From NCBI GenBank assembly GCA_905221615.1, contig CAJNDT010003446.1:749278-813277 (forward strand): a stretch of 64,000 bases of DNA, written 5' to 3'. The DNA is from Symbiodinium sp. CCMP2592. Lineage: Eukaryota; Sar; Dinophyceae; Suessiales; Symbiodiniaceae. The notes below the pieces were generated by a model. It saw only the letters and a program-made list of their open reading frames with translations. It had not been told where the DNA came from and searched no databases. Numbering within the stretch: the stretch's first letter is position 1; each line of letters starts with the position of its first letter. The position numbers were made by a program, and so were the translations under genes. Below are positions 1-12,490 of this stretch, in pieces.

Positions 1-13
1 CATTAAATTGATA

Positions 14-116
14 TGGGGGTTTCCGATAACTTGGGGACCCTGATAGAGTACCCTGAGTAGTAGGACCCTTATTATAAGGATCCCAAAACTATGTGGCCTT
101 ATTGTCGGAGACTCCA
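14..116. mobile_element. MITE-like element, family A (degenerate)
   Basis: The termini read GGGGGTTTCCGATAA on the left and TTGTCGGAGACTCC on the right, an imperfect terminal inverted repeat. ATAT lies on both outer sides, offset by a base or two. The interior has the GGGACCC/AGTACCC/GGATCCC blocks seen in the other family A copies at 10.0, 30.4, 40.0, 49.3, 60.6 and 63.6 kb. There is no ORF, so it must be non-autonomous if mobile. Confidence 0.6.
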
Positions 117-3100
117 ATATTTTAACTCAGATTTTGCAATAGACCTAAAGTTAGAGTAGGATTGCAAATATGATTTCAGGTATATTCCTTAAATTAGGGG
201 AGTCTCTGGGGAGTCGGGTAAGGCAGGGCAAGGCAGGGTCTTTCAGGAAGAGCCCCAACCTTGGAGCCCCCGAAACTGAAGGCCTAAACTGCCTGTTTTG
301 CGGCTTTCTGCAGAGTTTAGAGGGTCTTTCTTGCATTCTCCTTGCTTGACGGTCCAGCTGGCTGTGCACAAGAGTAAGCCCTTAGCAATGATCTCCTGGT
401 TAAGGTCCCGTTGTGAGGTTCCTTTGCAATGATCCTGTAACTCCAGTCATGGAACTATGATTCCTCAACTATGCTCCCTTCATGCGGGTCCTGGCCCCAA
501 AACCCTCAATTTTATCCAGACCCCCAGGCCCGAAACTTTAAACCACAATCCCAAAGCCCTAGAAAGATCCACCTGACCCCAACCCTGAACCCTCGAGCTC
601 AAAATGCGAAAATCCCTAAGATCCACCAGTCTAGTCCCCCGCGCCGATCGACACCCAGCTCCGGACCCTGCACCCCCGTTGCTACACCACAGATGATCTT
701 GTGATACACGGGTAGTGAGATTCAGGGTCTCAGGGTCTAGGGTAGATTGGGTTCAGGTTTGGTGTTTAAGTTTAGAATTTAGGGACCCTATAACACGTAT
801 CCCCTACAGACCCCTTTTAGGGATCCCCTTAAAGGGGTTTAGGACGGTTTCGGGGTGGGGATTCAGATTCAGGCCCAACCCTAAACCCTAAACCGAAGCC
901 CATCCGAGGCTTCTCATGGCCTCTCTCCTGCAAGTGGGTGGCCGGGCTGAAACAGAAGGGCTTTCTCAGAACCTGAAGTGGGGCCCCTTCTGGGGCTTTC
1001 ATGTAGATTGAGGGGTCCTTGCACTGAGGATCCCGTTTTGGGCGCTGCCCATTTGGGGTCACGTACTGTGCGTCTGCGCCTGCGAAGGGAACGTTCTCCG
1101 ATGAATAAAGGAAACCCTTTCTCTGCCGACCACAAAGAACCGCAAACGTCCGGTAGCGGTTGAGGCTTCACCGTCCTTGTTTCGGAGGTGGCTTCCAGCT
1201 GGACCTCAAGAGTACATGAATGTTCTGACGTAGTAGGCTTAGGGATCAGAGGTTGAGCGTGCGATTGAACTTCTGGTTTTCTGGTTGGAGCGCATCAGGA
1301 ATCCTAAGGGGTGGCGACAGGCAGTGTTTATCTGGGCGACAGGCAGTGTTGATCTGGGTGTCGTGACCAGGAGTCTAGGAAGTTTTTGAGCGTTGATCAT
1401 CGTGCAGCATGTCGGACTTAATAACTGGCTCAGATATCACGGCTTGCATTGCGCTGATGTAGACATAGACGAACAACCTGCTTGCAGTGTGCAGAGGCCA
1501 AGACTTGCAAAGAGATGTCAGGGACTTAAGCTGTAATTCCAAAACCCTTCCCAGCGTTGACGTGTCCACAGTACATGCTTCCAGACTGCCCAGTACCCCA
1601 TCGTCAAGGAATCAATCATCGAACTTGCGGCAGGGAGCCCCCCTCCCCCTTTCCCTGCTTCGAGTGTGCTTTTTTTTTTTTTTTGGGGGGGGGCTGGGCC
1701 AGCGGCCAGCAAGCTCTTACGCAGGATCCTGGAGGGGCATGGCTTGCGCCTGGCCGAGAACTTCAAGTGTCCCGCCTGAGAAGCAGCTTGCGTTTTGCTC
1801 CCAGGCAGAGGTGGAAGATGCGAGTTCATCAAACATGGCATGCTGCGAGTTCGTCTCGTGAATCATGAAAACATGTGGGAGCCATGGTCACATGTCAGAG
1901 GATCTTGCCGGTGCAGTTGGTGGATCTGCTGGTCATGCTCGCGATTTGGCATCCTGGATGTGTTTGGACCCGGGTGCCAGCTGCTAGAGGAAGAGATAAC
2001 CCTAGTAGTAGAGCAGGCAACCTTGAACCCTTTTTGGGCGGTATAGTCCCTATATAATCCCTACATAACCAGAAAGGTTAACCTTTAGTATTTAGTTCTC
2101 CATGATACCCGACAAGTAGGTAATAGCTAGCAGCTAGCAGAAGTCATGACTGGATTCCTAAGGATGCAGCTTGTGGTTTTCCTGGTCGCCGTGTGCCGCG
2201 TCAGCAAGCGATCAGGGTCTAGCGGAACCGCCTCAGTGGATTTCAGGAGTTTTCTATGATATGTGTTGTGGTTGCCTCATAGAACAAGAAAGTACATACA
2301 TGCAGAAAGACATACTGTGTCTGTTTTCTCCAGGGGCCTTGCTGTGATGTTTCGCATTGGACCTCCTGGCGACAGACAAGCCCAAAGCCCCAAAGGGGTT
2401 GAGCTGTAATATAGAAGCCTAAATAATTACCGATATTATTCCTTAGGGTTACTTATTATCACTATACTATACAGGAACCCATAACCTTATTCTAATTGCT
2501 AACGCGCCTAGATTACAAGCTGCACAGCGTTGCACGACGACTTCTTGTCTTCCGTCCCTTTGCTGCCTTTCGGATACGGCCTTGAGGCAACCCGTGACGA
2601 CTTCGGACCCACAACCTAGAGAGGCCGATAGCAAGATCCCTGGCATCAAGGAGCCGAACTTTCTGGTAGGTATACTCGGGCAAAGTACTTCATTCTCAGT
2701 ATCGGCGCTCTGGGTACAAACTCCGTAAGCCCTGGACGGTAAACCCTAAAACCTAAGCCTCCTGAGCGGTGGGTTCGGTCGGCTCTCGTGCATCGGAGGT
2801 GCTATAATGTGGTGCTCCATGTGCAGCTGCGCAAGCAAATCATGGCATTGCCCAGGCCTAATTGTGCTGTGAGGTTGCAGGGTTGCCGCGTTTCTAGGAG
2901 GTTGCATGTGCTTGAACATGTGCTATCAAGCGAACCTGTGTTGTGAATGGCGAAGTTTTGTGCTGGCTGCAATGAGTTCTACATTCAACACTTAACCGTA
3001 AGTTCTAAAAACAAGACATGCAAAGCCCGAGCACCAGAATAAGTTAAGCGCAAAACCTTGGACTCTTAGACCCCATCTGACACATGGGGCGATTGCATAC

Positions 3101-4735
3101 GCTTCCAGTTTCAAGCTTGAGGGCGACATGTAAGGAGACCCTTGGCAGTAATATGTGGTATTGCTTAATGTGACGGAGCGTTTGTGTAGTTCTACACCTG
3201 TGCTGACTATTTTCTGCTGTAGTTCGCTGATGTGCTCAGTTGTAAGTCGGCGCTCGTCTTCGGCGCGCCAGTTTCAGTTTTCTAGTTCCGCACTCGGAAT
3301 GCCTGACATCGGAATGCCGCTCATCAGTGGCAGTTCTGAGGAAACCGACGCATGGCCGGGCCGAGCTGTGATGAAGGGCTCGACCCTCCCTAAACTGTAT
3401 GCCCTGCCGAAGCTGTAGGCAAAAATGAACCCAAAGGCCCACACCCTAAGCTCTGAACCTAAAACGAGTGCTTTTGCTTCGGGAAAGCAAGGCCTCAAAA
3501 GTGTACGCCGTGCGCGGCTTTCCCGAAGCCCCCTTAAAGCCCCCTAAACCCTCCTGGGAAGGTCGGTCCTCTATGGGCAGAACACGGAAGTGCCAGCAGC
3601 TCGGAGAAGAGTCGGAATGCCTCGGCTGAAGGGTTTTGGGCCGGAGTCGGGTTTTGTAGGATCTATGATCCTGTTAACGGTTGCTATGGGGCTTCCTCAG
3701 AACGTTCTTCTCAGGGTTCCCTTAAGGGCTCCTCCGAGGGTTGATGATTTTGAGGCTTCAACAAGGGTGCTTGAAAAATCCCTGAATGGTTCCTGTCCTC
3801 CTGGTTACTACTGTGTTTAGGCGCCAGGATTCATTCGCAAGAAGATATCAGCCCCGCAGCTCGGAATGGGCCAAGATCCCCAAACCCCAACCCTGCACTA
3901 AACATGTTACTCCAGACGCAGAACAAGCGCCCTAAGCTCCCCAACGCAGGCTTGTTCGAAGCCCTAATCACCAGTCATCTCAGGATAGCTACCACGGTCC
4001 GGACCTCAAGGACCTTCGGTCGCTGGCCTCGTGGCCTTGGGGGTGTCAGTGCAACATGGGGCACAGCGCGTCCTGGTGACAGTGAAGTACTCTGGTTCGT
4101 TGAGGGGTGCTCCTTGTTTAGTAGGGGTGACTGAGCTCCAGATGTCTTGAATACTGCCAAATCCAAAGGGCCCCGAATTTCGACCCGCACTTCTTGGTTT
4201 TTAACCCTGCGCCTGGCGAGGCGTCCGTGGCAGAGGCATCGAGCCATCACGATGACATGTCAAGACTTGACCGTGTTTCGATTGAAGCGTCGACAGAGGA
4301 TCCTGAGAAGGCATCGAAGTCCCCGCTACGGTGAGAGTTCCCGGAAATCCTGCACCACGATCCGTCTTGGAATCGGTCTCCAAAGCCAGCATCGGATCGC
4401 CCGAGCATGTGTCATCGCCGCCGAAGGACCTGAAGAAGATGGGTAGTACGAGCTTGGTCTATGCGATGTATTTCCCTGGTATTGCGGGGAGCTTAGTCAA
4501 GACCCCTTTCCAGAGGATCTCTTTGGCTTTCAGATGGCCTGCGAAGGTCTTCTGGCACTTTTTCTACGCCTCCTGGATCTTGGTGCTGCACCTCGGCATC
4601 CTTTAATTTCAACTTTGCATTGCAGGGCCCTGGCATCGGAGTGATGACTTCGGAAGACCCGCGCATTCGGGGAACAGTACAGGGGCTTGAATAATTCCTG
4701 ACGCCATTAGGCCTCAGGGTTCCTTGATATATATG
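117..4735. other. Gene-poor stretch, no supported gene
   Basis: No ORF here has coding-like composition, a recognisable domain or paired splice signals. Visible items are a half copy of the family I inverted repeat near 170-213 (ATTCCTTAAATTAGGGG then GTCTCTGGGGAG), a T-run followed by a G-run at about 1670-1692, and scattered CCCTAAAC words. Short open frames on both strands look random. Confidence 0.6.
2409..2513. mobile_element. Degenerate MITE-like element, family C
   Basis: The order TATAGAAGCCTAAATAATTACC, ATATTATTCC, TTACTTATTAT, CTATACTATA, AACC.TATTCTAATT follows the layout of the better family C copies at 14.1, 52.0 and 61.6 kb, with many substitutions. The right end (GCGCCTAG) is poorly preserved. 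Confidence 0.4.
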
Positions 4736-4766
4736 ATGTATGTATGTATGTATGTATGTATGTATA
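4736..4766. repeat. (TATG)n microsatellite
   Basis: About seven uninterrupted TATG units followed by TATACACGTATATACACACA. It is a simple-sequence repeat; the small ORFs across it are by-products of the repeat. Confidence 0.9.
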
Positions 4767-4769
4767 CAC

Positions 4770-7370
4770 GTATATACACACATCGTGCAGGGGTTCTGGC
4801 TTTTCAACTTTGTCAAACGAAGCTTACGAAGCCTTGCGTGGGCGAGAGGCGTTGCGACCCGTCCTTAGAACAATGACCCTGGCATTTTATTCTGTATTTA
4901 TTGAGGGTCCATAGTAAGGTCCCCTCATAGACACACCTTTTCCCTTCTAGACAGCGTACGACAACCCTCTTTGAAACCCCGATACGCTTATCATTGTTGC
5001 GACACCTGCCAGGATGTTCTGCTTCACTCTGGGCTGCCTGGTCGTCGTCAGCCAGCCAGCCCTCGGACTTTAAGAAACGGGGGTAACCACGGCGAAAGGT
5101 TGGCGATTTGGGATGGTTTGGGGGTTTAGTCAACCGAGAAGGATCTCAGGGTGGGTACAAGTGCGGTTCTGGAGGGATCTCACAAGGGCTATGCACAGGG
5201 CCTGTGCCTTTCCTTTAGACGGTGAATCCTCACATCCGTGATTGCCTCGGCCTTCTGCTGTGGTGACGGTCCGCGAGCGAAATGGCATCTCTCAGAACCG
5301 AGTAAGTCTTGTTTGCTTTTGTAGTCTTGGTAAATTACTGTCCTTACTGTTTTGACGAGTACAGTATGACGTGACGACTATGTTTGCCACTTGCCCTCAC
5401 CAATTTACCATTCTTAGCATGACCATGGTGATGAAGATCTATACCTTATTATACTGTTTTCCATTGTATTACATATCATGATACAATTTTGTCCTCATTG
5501 GTGTAATCGGTCGAGACCCGTGAGGCCGAGACACGCAGCATCCACGCCAAGCGAATCTGGCCGGTGCTGACTCCTGGTCTAAACTTTCTAAGCATGGTGG
5601 GTCTGTTTTATTCCTAGAGTTCATCACAGTAGGCTCTTGGTACAGAGAACGAGAGCCGCAGTCACGTGCCGTTTGCACCGCCCATCCGAAGTGGAGAGGG
5701 TGGAACCTCGACGGGAGCGGTGCTGATAGTGATGGTGAGATCGTTGGTCCTTCGTTTGCGAAGCCCTGAGGACCTACGGCAGCTTCCTTTGCTCGGTTCT
5801 GCTGGCCCACTTTGTCACGAGCTTTTTGGCGGCAGTGCCGTGCGGATGTTTTTGTTCATGTCCAGCTAGGGTCTGTGGAAGCAGCAGCAGGCAGCTATCG
5901 GAAGTCTTGGCAAGGGCTGACACAAGACCACTCGAGGTGTGTCTGGGTTGTCTGCTCTCTTCCGCTGGAAATTTCAACATCTCCGGCTGCATGTTGCTCT
6001 TGATTCTTCCCCTAGCCACGTCAGTGTCTCAATCTAACGAGAAAGGCATTCCGAGCAACCTTGAGGCCCTAAAAAATTAAGTGAGGATGTCCTGCACATC
6101 CGGAAACCCTGAGCTTTTCCAAGCTTTTCTAAGGGTTTAGAATCCGGCAGCTTCGTGGCAAAAAAAAACCCGGAGCTCCCGAATCCTCACTCCTGATCAG
6201 GACTCTTCACGCAGCGATGTTCCCTGCTTGCATCAGGCCCTGGGCGTTTCGGAAAGCCATGGATCCCCAAAATGGAGCCCCGACACCCTAAGCCCCAAAG
6301 GCCAGGGGTAGCTCCTCGCCATGGCTGTGCCGAGTTGTGGTGCTGAAAGGAAAAGCCTAAACGGCCTAAACCCCTGAGCCCCTGAACTCCCAGGATCCTC
6401 CACAGAAGGGTTCCCACCCGGGAGCCCCTCATCAGCAAACCCCAATACGACCCGTTTTTTCACCATCGAAACCCCCTCCTGCCCTGTTGTTTTGCAATGA
6501 AACCTTCGTCCTTTTGCCATGCTGTCCGACTCTTTCCCGGATGGCGAGGCCTCAGAAGCTTTGCCCAGTGTTTCAGCTCGAGTATGTGGGGAAATGAGGG
6601 CTTGAATGACATAATGTCCCCAAAGACTCCTGTAGTAAACAGAGGTTATCACACCCCAAAACGAATCACTCTATAAGGTTAACCCTAGATTGTTGCATGT
6701 CGCAAGATCCTATTTTAGATGCCTCACCTCCTGCCGTGGTGAGAGGCGGTCTAGGGACGCCCTGCAAAACTTCCGAAAGTCCCAGCTCCAGCGTGTTTTC
6801 AGCGGAGAAGATCACTCGCAGCCTGCTGAGGTTTGCTGCGGCGCCATGGCCGAGGCATTCAGATTCGCTGCCCCCTGGTTGCAACTCCAAGCAGTCTGGG
6901 CGGCTTGGCCTTCAACCCTCCGCTCCCAGACCGTGCCCCAAAACCCCCTTAAACTAATATCCTAAATCAGAAAACCTGGACGCCGAAGTCGGGCAAAGAT
7001 GGGACAAACGCAACCGGAGCCCATGCATAACCAAACCGTGGGTCTGGAAAGCCCAGGAAGCCACCCAGTTTGAGCATCGATGCAGACCTCGTGTCTTCAC
7101 CTCTGTGATGCTTCTGCCATCTACAGGTGCATTTCATCTCACATCTGCTCTCTAAATAGAGCCGCTCAACCTTCCGAAATAGAAGAAGCGACCAAAGTAG
7201 AAGAAACAGAAATGCCCTCACTGAGGCGGTGATTGAGCACCAGCTGCTAGTTTCCAGTACCCGCAGTCTTTGCCCCCCAGCAGTTGCCAAAGCCCGTCGA
7301 AACGAGGTTTGTGCCTGTTCTCGTGGTACGAGGCCGGGTGTTCTCCAAGTTTCCACCCCCTTAGTAAAAT
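4770..7370. other. No supported gene
   Basis: I see no convincing coding exon, inverted-repeat element or RNA gene in this stretch. ORFs of 60-139 codons on both strands lack domains and codon bias. An A-run at about 6160 and a few CCCTAAAC words are the only low-complexity items. Confidence 0.5.
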
Positions 7371-7975
7371 TTGCACAGTGCAGTGGTCCACAGCAGACAG
7401 CATCGGCATCAGCATCAAGATCACCACTCCAGCACCATCAATCGTGATTATCATCTTGGTCAACACCGCCGTCGTCAACATCGTTTGCATTTTGGTTTCC
7501 GCTTGCCCCTCTGCAGCTACAGCCCCATCGTCGTCACGATCCATCATGAGCCTCGCTGCCCCGGGTGTGTTGATCATGTCATCGCCAACAGGTCACCATT
7601 TTTCTGCATCATCTTGATCAACATTCCGTTCTTCGCTACTGAACTCCTAAACTCCTGCCGCACCATCATCGTCGAAATCATTACTAACCTTATCGCCAAC
7701 ACTTGTGTCGTCAGCACAGTCGTCACAATCTTAATCTTGCTCTTGTGGTTATCGCCAGCGTACCGTCATGTTCATGGTCACCGATGTTCTTCGCCCCTTC
7801 GTCAACTGGTCATATAAATCAGGAGACAAAGCCAATGACCGGTGTCCTCAGTCCACTGGCACTGTCGCCAGTTTAGTCTCAGGGCTGTTCGGTGGCGCCC
7901 TCACCAGCAACGGCTCACCTTCGTCACCTTCACAACCATCATCATGCAGAATCAACATCAACAGCATCACTTGAT
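7371..7975. repeat. Cryptic ATC/CATC/GTCATC-rich simple sequence
   Basis: A degenerate trinucleotide-like region in which CAT, ATC and GTC words recur without a strict period (for example CATCGGCATCAGCATC at 7400 and CATCATCATGCAG near 7940). The overlapping ORFs in several frames are Ser/His/Ile-rich products of this composition. Confidence 0.6.
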
Positions 7976-8293
7976 GTTTGTACACTGTACAAGGCATCCT
8001 TCGTGTCGTCAGGTGTGCCTAGACCCGGTGTAGAACGTCAGGTCATGCTGTTTCTCCTCTCTTTCGCCGTTGGCCCGACCGCCGCCCTCTGGGACTACAT
8101 CAAAGGCAGGGAGCCGTGCACCTCGGTGACGGACACGGAACTTCTCCTTCGCCCGCGGGCCCGAAACAAGCCCGAAGCCCTGAACTCCATGAGCTTTACA
8201 AGCAACGCCAAACCCGAAAAGTAGGGTTCGGATTCGTATTTGTACTAGCATGAGTATTGGTATCAGTACTGGTATTGGTATGATTAGAATTAG

Positions 8294-8350
8294 TAACCCT
8301 AAACCCTAAACCCTAAACCCTAAACCCTAAACCCTAAACCCTAAACCCTA
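8294..8350. repeat. Interstitial telomere-type repeat (CCCTAAA)n
   Basis: About eight perfect CCCTAAA units, equal to TTTAGGG on the other strand, which is the telomeric unit of plants and dinoflagellates. It follows a degenerate (GTATTG)n tract at 8250-8290 and lies well inside the window, so it is interstitial. Confidence 0.9.
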
Positions 8351-8823
8351 CAGTATTGGTATTGGCCCGCGAGACCGACCCGAGAGGCTTCCTTTGCACG
8401 GTCCTGGCTTCCTTGATCATCGAGAAGCCGAACTTCACCCAGCCACTAAGCCGGCTCAACTGGGGCCTTCCCGGCGGCTGGTTCTCTCTTTTCAGGGCTC
8501 TGCAAGATAGAATCTCATCGTTTTGATGCACCTTCTTACAAGGATCTTGGTACTTCAGGATCGGTTTTTGGTGCGCTTTGTTTTCCAAAAAACACCCTTT
8601 ATACTGGGTTTTGCAGTACCCTACTTTCATGCTTTCTTTCTTAACGGAACCATTATGGCTACTTAAAAGCCCATTTGTTTAAAGGCTTGTCGGGAGGGCT
8701 TTGGGCTCCTTCAGAGGTTTGGCCACAACGTGCGAGCAGCGAAGCACAGAGGATGATGTCGATCGCGATGGTGATGGCTATCTTGATGTTGATGGTGAGT
8801 TGTATCATATACATTTACGTGTC

Positions 8824-9182
8824 GGTGTGAATGTATATCTATATATATATATGTATATATATATATGTATATATATATGTACAGTATGAAAGACCATTAC
8901 ATGTGTATATATATATATATATATATATATGTTGTGTATAGAGGTATATGCACAGGTCGTCTGGCTGTCTGTCTGTCGATCGGTCGGTCTGTCGGTCCGT
9001 CGGTCTGTTCCGTCTGTATGTCTGTCCGTCTGTCCGTTCGTCCGTCCGGTCTGTCTGTCTGCCTATCTGTTTATCTATATGTACGTACGAATGCGTGCAT
9101 GCATGCATGCACGTATCATACGTGCATTCATCGGTCTGTACATACATACATACATACATACATACAGACACGGGCACATGTG
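8824..9182. repeat. Compound microsatellite: (TA)n, (CTGT/CGGT)n, (GCAT)n, (ACAT)n
   Basis: Two TA/TATG tracts (8835-8880 and 8905-8935) are followed by a roughly 110-bp CTGTCTGT/CGGTCGGT/CCGTCCGT tract, three GCATGCAT units and an ACATACAT tract at 9146-9170. Long ORFs on both strands are artefacts of the absence of stops in the repeat. Confidence 0.85.
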
Positions 9183-9192
9183 CATATCTTAG

Positions 9193-9323
9193 CAATGGTC
9201 CCGAGGTTTGGGGAGCTGGCTGACTATGTTTACTGCACGTACTGTGCAGCACTCCTGCTGGAGCGAATGGACCAAGACCGACTGCAGGCCGTCGCCGAGT
9301 TCGAGATGTCGGGGTTTTGTGAC
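9193..9323 (+). CDS. Possible internal exon, unknown gene
   Basis: A stretch with coding-like codon choice that begins after CTTAG and ends before GTATTTAG, giving AG and GT borders. The frame reads Met-Val-Pro-Arg-Phe-Gly-Glu-Leu, then Tyr-Cys-Thr-Tyr-Cys, a Leu-Leu-Glu-Arg-Met segment and Glu-Phe-Glu-Met-Ser-Gly-Phe-Cys-Asp. Its composition is quite unlike the surrounding microsatellite. A family K element lies 23 bases downstream, in what would be the next intron. No partner exon was found and I do not recognise the protein, so this may be an orphan exon or chance. Confidence 0.35.
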
Positions 9324-9346
9324 GTATTTAGAAGCCATAAGTTCAG

Positions 9347-9402
9347 CTATAATGGGCTATATAATAGGTATATAGTAGCTATATTAAGGGTATATACCTA
9401 GG
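9347..9402 (-). mobile_element. MITE-like element, family K
   Basis: On the minus strand it begins CCTAGGTATATACCCTT and ends ATATAGCCCATTATAG. The same layout is found on the plus strand at 43174-43233. Two matching copies in opposite orientation 34 kb apart support a dispersed repeat. No ORF is present. Confidence 0.65.
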
Positions 9403-9762
9403 GGCTCCGGGTTTTTGTGCAGGGGGTCGTCGGCTTCGGCTTCCGGATCAGGTTTGCGGCCGAAGTGGAGACTGAGGATTTTTGAATTACTGTGAAAAGG
9501 GATGGTGGACGTGCGGAGGAATCTCAATCGACGATGACTTCGTTGAAGAATCGGTAACCTCAACCTACAACCTTTCCTCGAAGTGGCCTTGAAAGACTGG
9601 TGCTTCAGTTATCAGAAAACCTTGATTGAAAGATCCCATACAAAAAACAGGCTTTCCTGCAGTGAAGCACATTCGACTCTTCGCTGCTAGCCCTAAACCG
9701 AACATGCTCACAGTACTTCTCGCTCCCGGGAGCCGAAACCCATGGGAAGCAGCGTTGAGACC

Positions 9763-9890
9763 CTAAACCCTAAGCCCCAAACCCTAAACCTTCTTTAAAA
9801 AACATCCCTAAACCCTCTTAAAAAACAAACCCTAAACCCCCTTAAAAAAAAGAAAAACCTAAACCACCCTTTTAAAAAAACCCAAACCCG
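9763..9890. repeat. Degenerate telomere-type repeat with A-runs
   Basis: CCCTAAACC-type units are interrupted by AAAAAA runs (CCTTCTTTAAAAAACATC, CCTCTTAAAAAACAAACC, CCCTTAAAAAAAAG). The pattern is roughly a 25-35 bp higher-order repeat of CCCTAAACC plus CTT plus A-run. Confidence 0.6.
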
Positions 9891-9925
9891 CCTAGATAGT
9901 CCGAGTGTGAGCGCCGAAACCCGAG
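9891..9925. repeat. Dispersed GAGCGCCGAAAC repeat, copy 1
   Basis: CCTAGATAGTCCGAGTGTG then AGCGCCGAAACCC. The core TCCGAGTGTGAGCGCCGAAAC recurs with few changes at 30.8, 41.4, 49.9, 60.9 and 62.4 kb, always beside CCCTAAA-type repeats. Confidence 0.7.
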
Positions 9926-9993
9926 ACCCCGACCGCCTGACCCTTGCAAGCTCTAGCGAGGACGAGTCGAGCGAGCGCCTTGTTGCTGGATAT

Positions 9994-10158
9994 GGGAGTT
10001 TCTTACAATTAGGGGTACCTTATTTTGGGGTCCTTATTAATAAGGCTCCTATTATATAGAGTACTATACTTAGGGGTATCGTATTTTGGGGTCCTTATTC
10101 ATAAGGCTCCTTTTTTTTAAGAGTGCTATACTAGGGTCCCCTATTTTTGGAAACTCCC
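9994..10158. mobile_element. MITE-like element, family A, with internal duplication
   Basis: Starts GGGAGTTTCTTACAATTAGG and ends CCTATTTTTGGAAACTCCC. The interior TTATTTTGGGGTCCTTATTA block and its neighbour are repeated twice about 75 bp apart, so this copy is longer than the usual 100 bp. Confidence 0.75.
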
Positions 10159-10796
10159 GCATGTGTTGTGGCACAGGGCCTAGGAGTATCTTAACACCAG
10201 CGCGATCCTGCGGGGATTGAAGGCTCAGGGTCCAGGCCCTGGGCGACACCCATAGAGTTTTCAACTTGTAGGATCGTGGAAGGACTCCTGGGATGCTGCA
10301 CATTGACTCACTGTTCTAACTGAGACAGTTGTTGTAGACGGCCACGAAACGTGGTAATATTGTTATATAATTAGAAGTCATCGAAGAGCTTCTGAATCCG
10401 AGCTTCAGGGCCTGGGTTCAAAGCTGCTGCAACCCTCGGGTAGTCTTTGGCGGTGGGATATAGACTTGCGGGAGTTGTTGTCTACCACTTGCTGTAGTCG
10501 TTCAGTGCACCAAGTGAAAATCGTGTGTGGGCGGTTCCTTCTAGCATGTTCAGAGTGCTTTTGCGCAGTGCGTGCGTGTCTCGACCCTGCAAGGATTGGC
10601 ACTAGTTAAAAGCAACAGTGTGCCAGCAAGCTTTCTGCTTCTTTTGCAAGCGCAAATCGCAGCAACCGTCAGCTTGTAGCAAAGACAGTGGATGGCCTCA
10701 ACTATTCTGTGAGCACATCACAGACAGTCTGTCCTCGAACCACCACGGGGCTGAAAGCGATTGGCGCGTGCCGGCCCGAAGATGCCAATATACACC
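10159..10796. other. No supported gene
   Basis: Nothing coding or repetitive stands out. The 60-77 codon ORFs on both strands lack any domain or codon bias. Confidence 0.5.
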
Positions 10797-10901
10797 TACC
10801 TAGACCTACTAAACCCTACTTTTTTGTAGGTTCTTGTTACAAACCCTAATATGGGATTTATAGAGACCCTACAAAAAAGTAGGTTCTGGTAGGTTAAGGT
10901 A
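10797..10901. mobile_element. Long-hairpin element, family E
   Basis: Arms TACCTAGACCTACTAAACCC followed by TACTTTTTTGTAGG, and the near-perfect reverse complement CCTACAAAAAAGTAGG followed by TTCTGGTAGGTTAAGGTA, span about 34 bp each around a 37-bp loop. No ORF. This is the only copy I found in the window. Confidence 0.65.
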
Positions 10902-11829
10902 GACATCTTATTCGTGTGCATAATTCTGCCATGCCTCGCTACGCTCGAGTGGTTCGCTGTGCTGTGCTGCAATAGATTCGCTGGACGAGTCGCCCCTCCC
11001 TTTCCCTGCCTTCTACGCTTCCTTCCCCAGGTTTCGTGGCCCTCCAGCTGTATTAAATAAAAACTCAGCCCACAAAGCCGGTTTCTACTCTACTTCTTCA
11101 GGCCCGCCATTTGTAAAAAGGGCCCGCCATTTTTAAAAAGACTTTGGCCGGGAGACAATGGTGACCACTGCAGCAGCCGGAGTTCCTTGTTGTCGCCGTA
11201 CCACAATATACCCCCAAACCGTATTCTGTTTGTAAAGACAACAGAACCCTGACAGTATCCCTTCGGAAGGAACCCTACTCTAATCATTGATCATGAATGA
11301 AAGCCCGTATGCTATCTCAGGTACGGGCAAGATCCGGAGCACGAGACTCTCGAAAGCTGCGAGGACTGGCGCCAAAGGCGGGACGCATCACAACTAAAGA
11401 GGTGTTTACAAGAATGTCAATAAGGGTAAGTGCTCATCTTCCCACTATGCTGAGCAAGCGCGATCATCAGTCTGCTCTTTCTCGTGTTTGCTACGGTTTT
11501 CTTGCTATGATTTTTAGACTGACGGAGCGCACTTTTCCAACAGCGTTGATTCTGCGGTTGTCTCCACATCGACGGTAGTGGTGGGTCTGGTAGCCGTGGT
11601 AGTGGTAGTTAGTGACTAGTGGTGGTCGTGCCAGCATGCGTGGCAGCAGTAACGGGGGTCTGCGTGTAATTGCGGACACCCTAGCGGTAGCAGGCACCGC
11701 TATTGGCAGCGAGGGTGGAGGTAGGTAGATAGGTAAGTCGGTAGTTACAGTGCTGATGATGTTCAGGATGCTTGTCGGCACGACTGGGAGCACTTGCCCA
11801 ATTTTCGCAATCCCGGTTCCCATCGGCGT
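10902..11829. other. No supported gene
   Basis: No convincing exon, RNA gene or inverted-repeat element was seen. A GTGGTAGT-rich patch at 11575-11610 is degenerate simple sequence. Confidence 0.5.
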
Positions 11830-12490
11830 CACTCTCGCGATTACTCTTGAATCCGTATCATCAGTATCAGCAGCAGGGTGCCGCTGGTCATGGTGATGGT
11901 AGCAATAGCAGTGATGAAGTCATTTTTGCCGCGACGGGGATGCTAATCATGATGCTGATGGTAGTGGCTTAGGCCATGTTCAGGTGTCTCATCATCGTCA
12001 CACCATCATCATTAGCATCATCAACCCCTTCCGCAGCAGCAGCATGGCAGAAGTGTGGCAAACAGAAACTGCATTCGCACCGTTTGCACCACTACTATCA
12101 TCCTCAGCAGCATTAGCAACTTCACAGCGATCGCATATTGAGTATTACCATCACCCACCATCACCATGACTACCAGCACCATCGCCATCAAGGTCATCAG
12201 ATTTATCAGCAGCACAACCATGGTCGTGATCATAGCAGTCCGCACCCTCACAATCACCGCCACCAACACCACCACCACCATCGTCATCCTTAAAACTCTT
12301 CCCCCTCCTCGATCATCATGCCAGCATCGCCAGTATCAGTATCATCATCATCATCATCATTATCCTCATAATCCTCAGCATCATGCTAACCATGCTCATC
12401 ATCCCGCGTCATGCCGATCGCCGTCATCATCCTCGTCCTAGTAGCCCACATCCCCCTCGCCCACATCATCCTCATCACCCTCATCATTCT
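11830..12490. repeat. Cryptic CATCAT/CACCAT-rich tract
   Basis: Irregular CAT, CAC and ATC words dominate, with a run of CATCATCATCATCAT at 12341-12360. Open frames here translate to His/Ile/Ser-rich or Met/Val-rich strings on opposite strands, as expected of simple sequence rather than a gene. Confidence 0.65.

Noticed and set aside
8824..9401. Long ORFs on both strands across the CTGT/TATG microsatellite
   Set aside because: Repeats without stop codons keep all frames open; only 9193-9323 has non-repeat, coding-like sequence.
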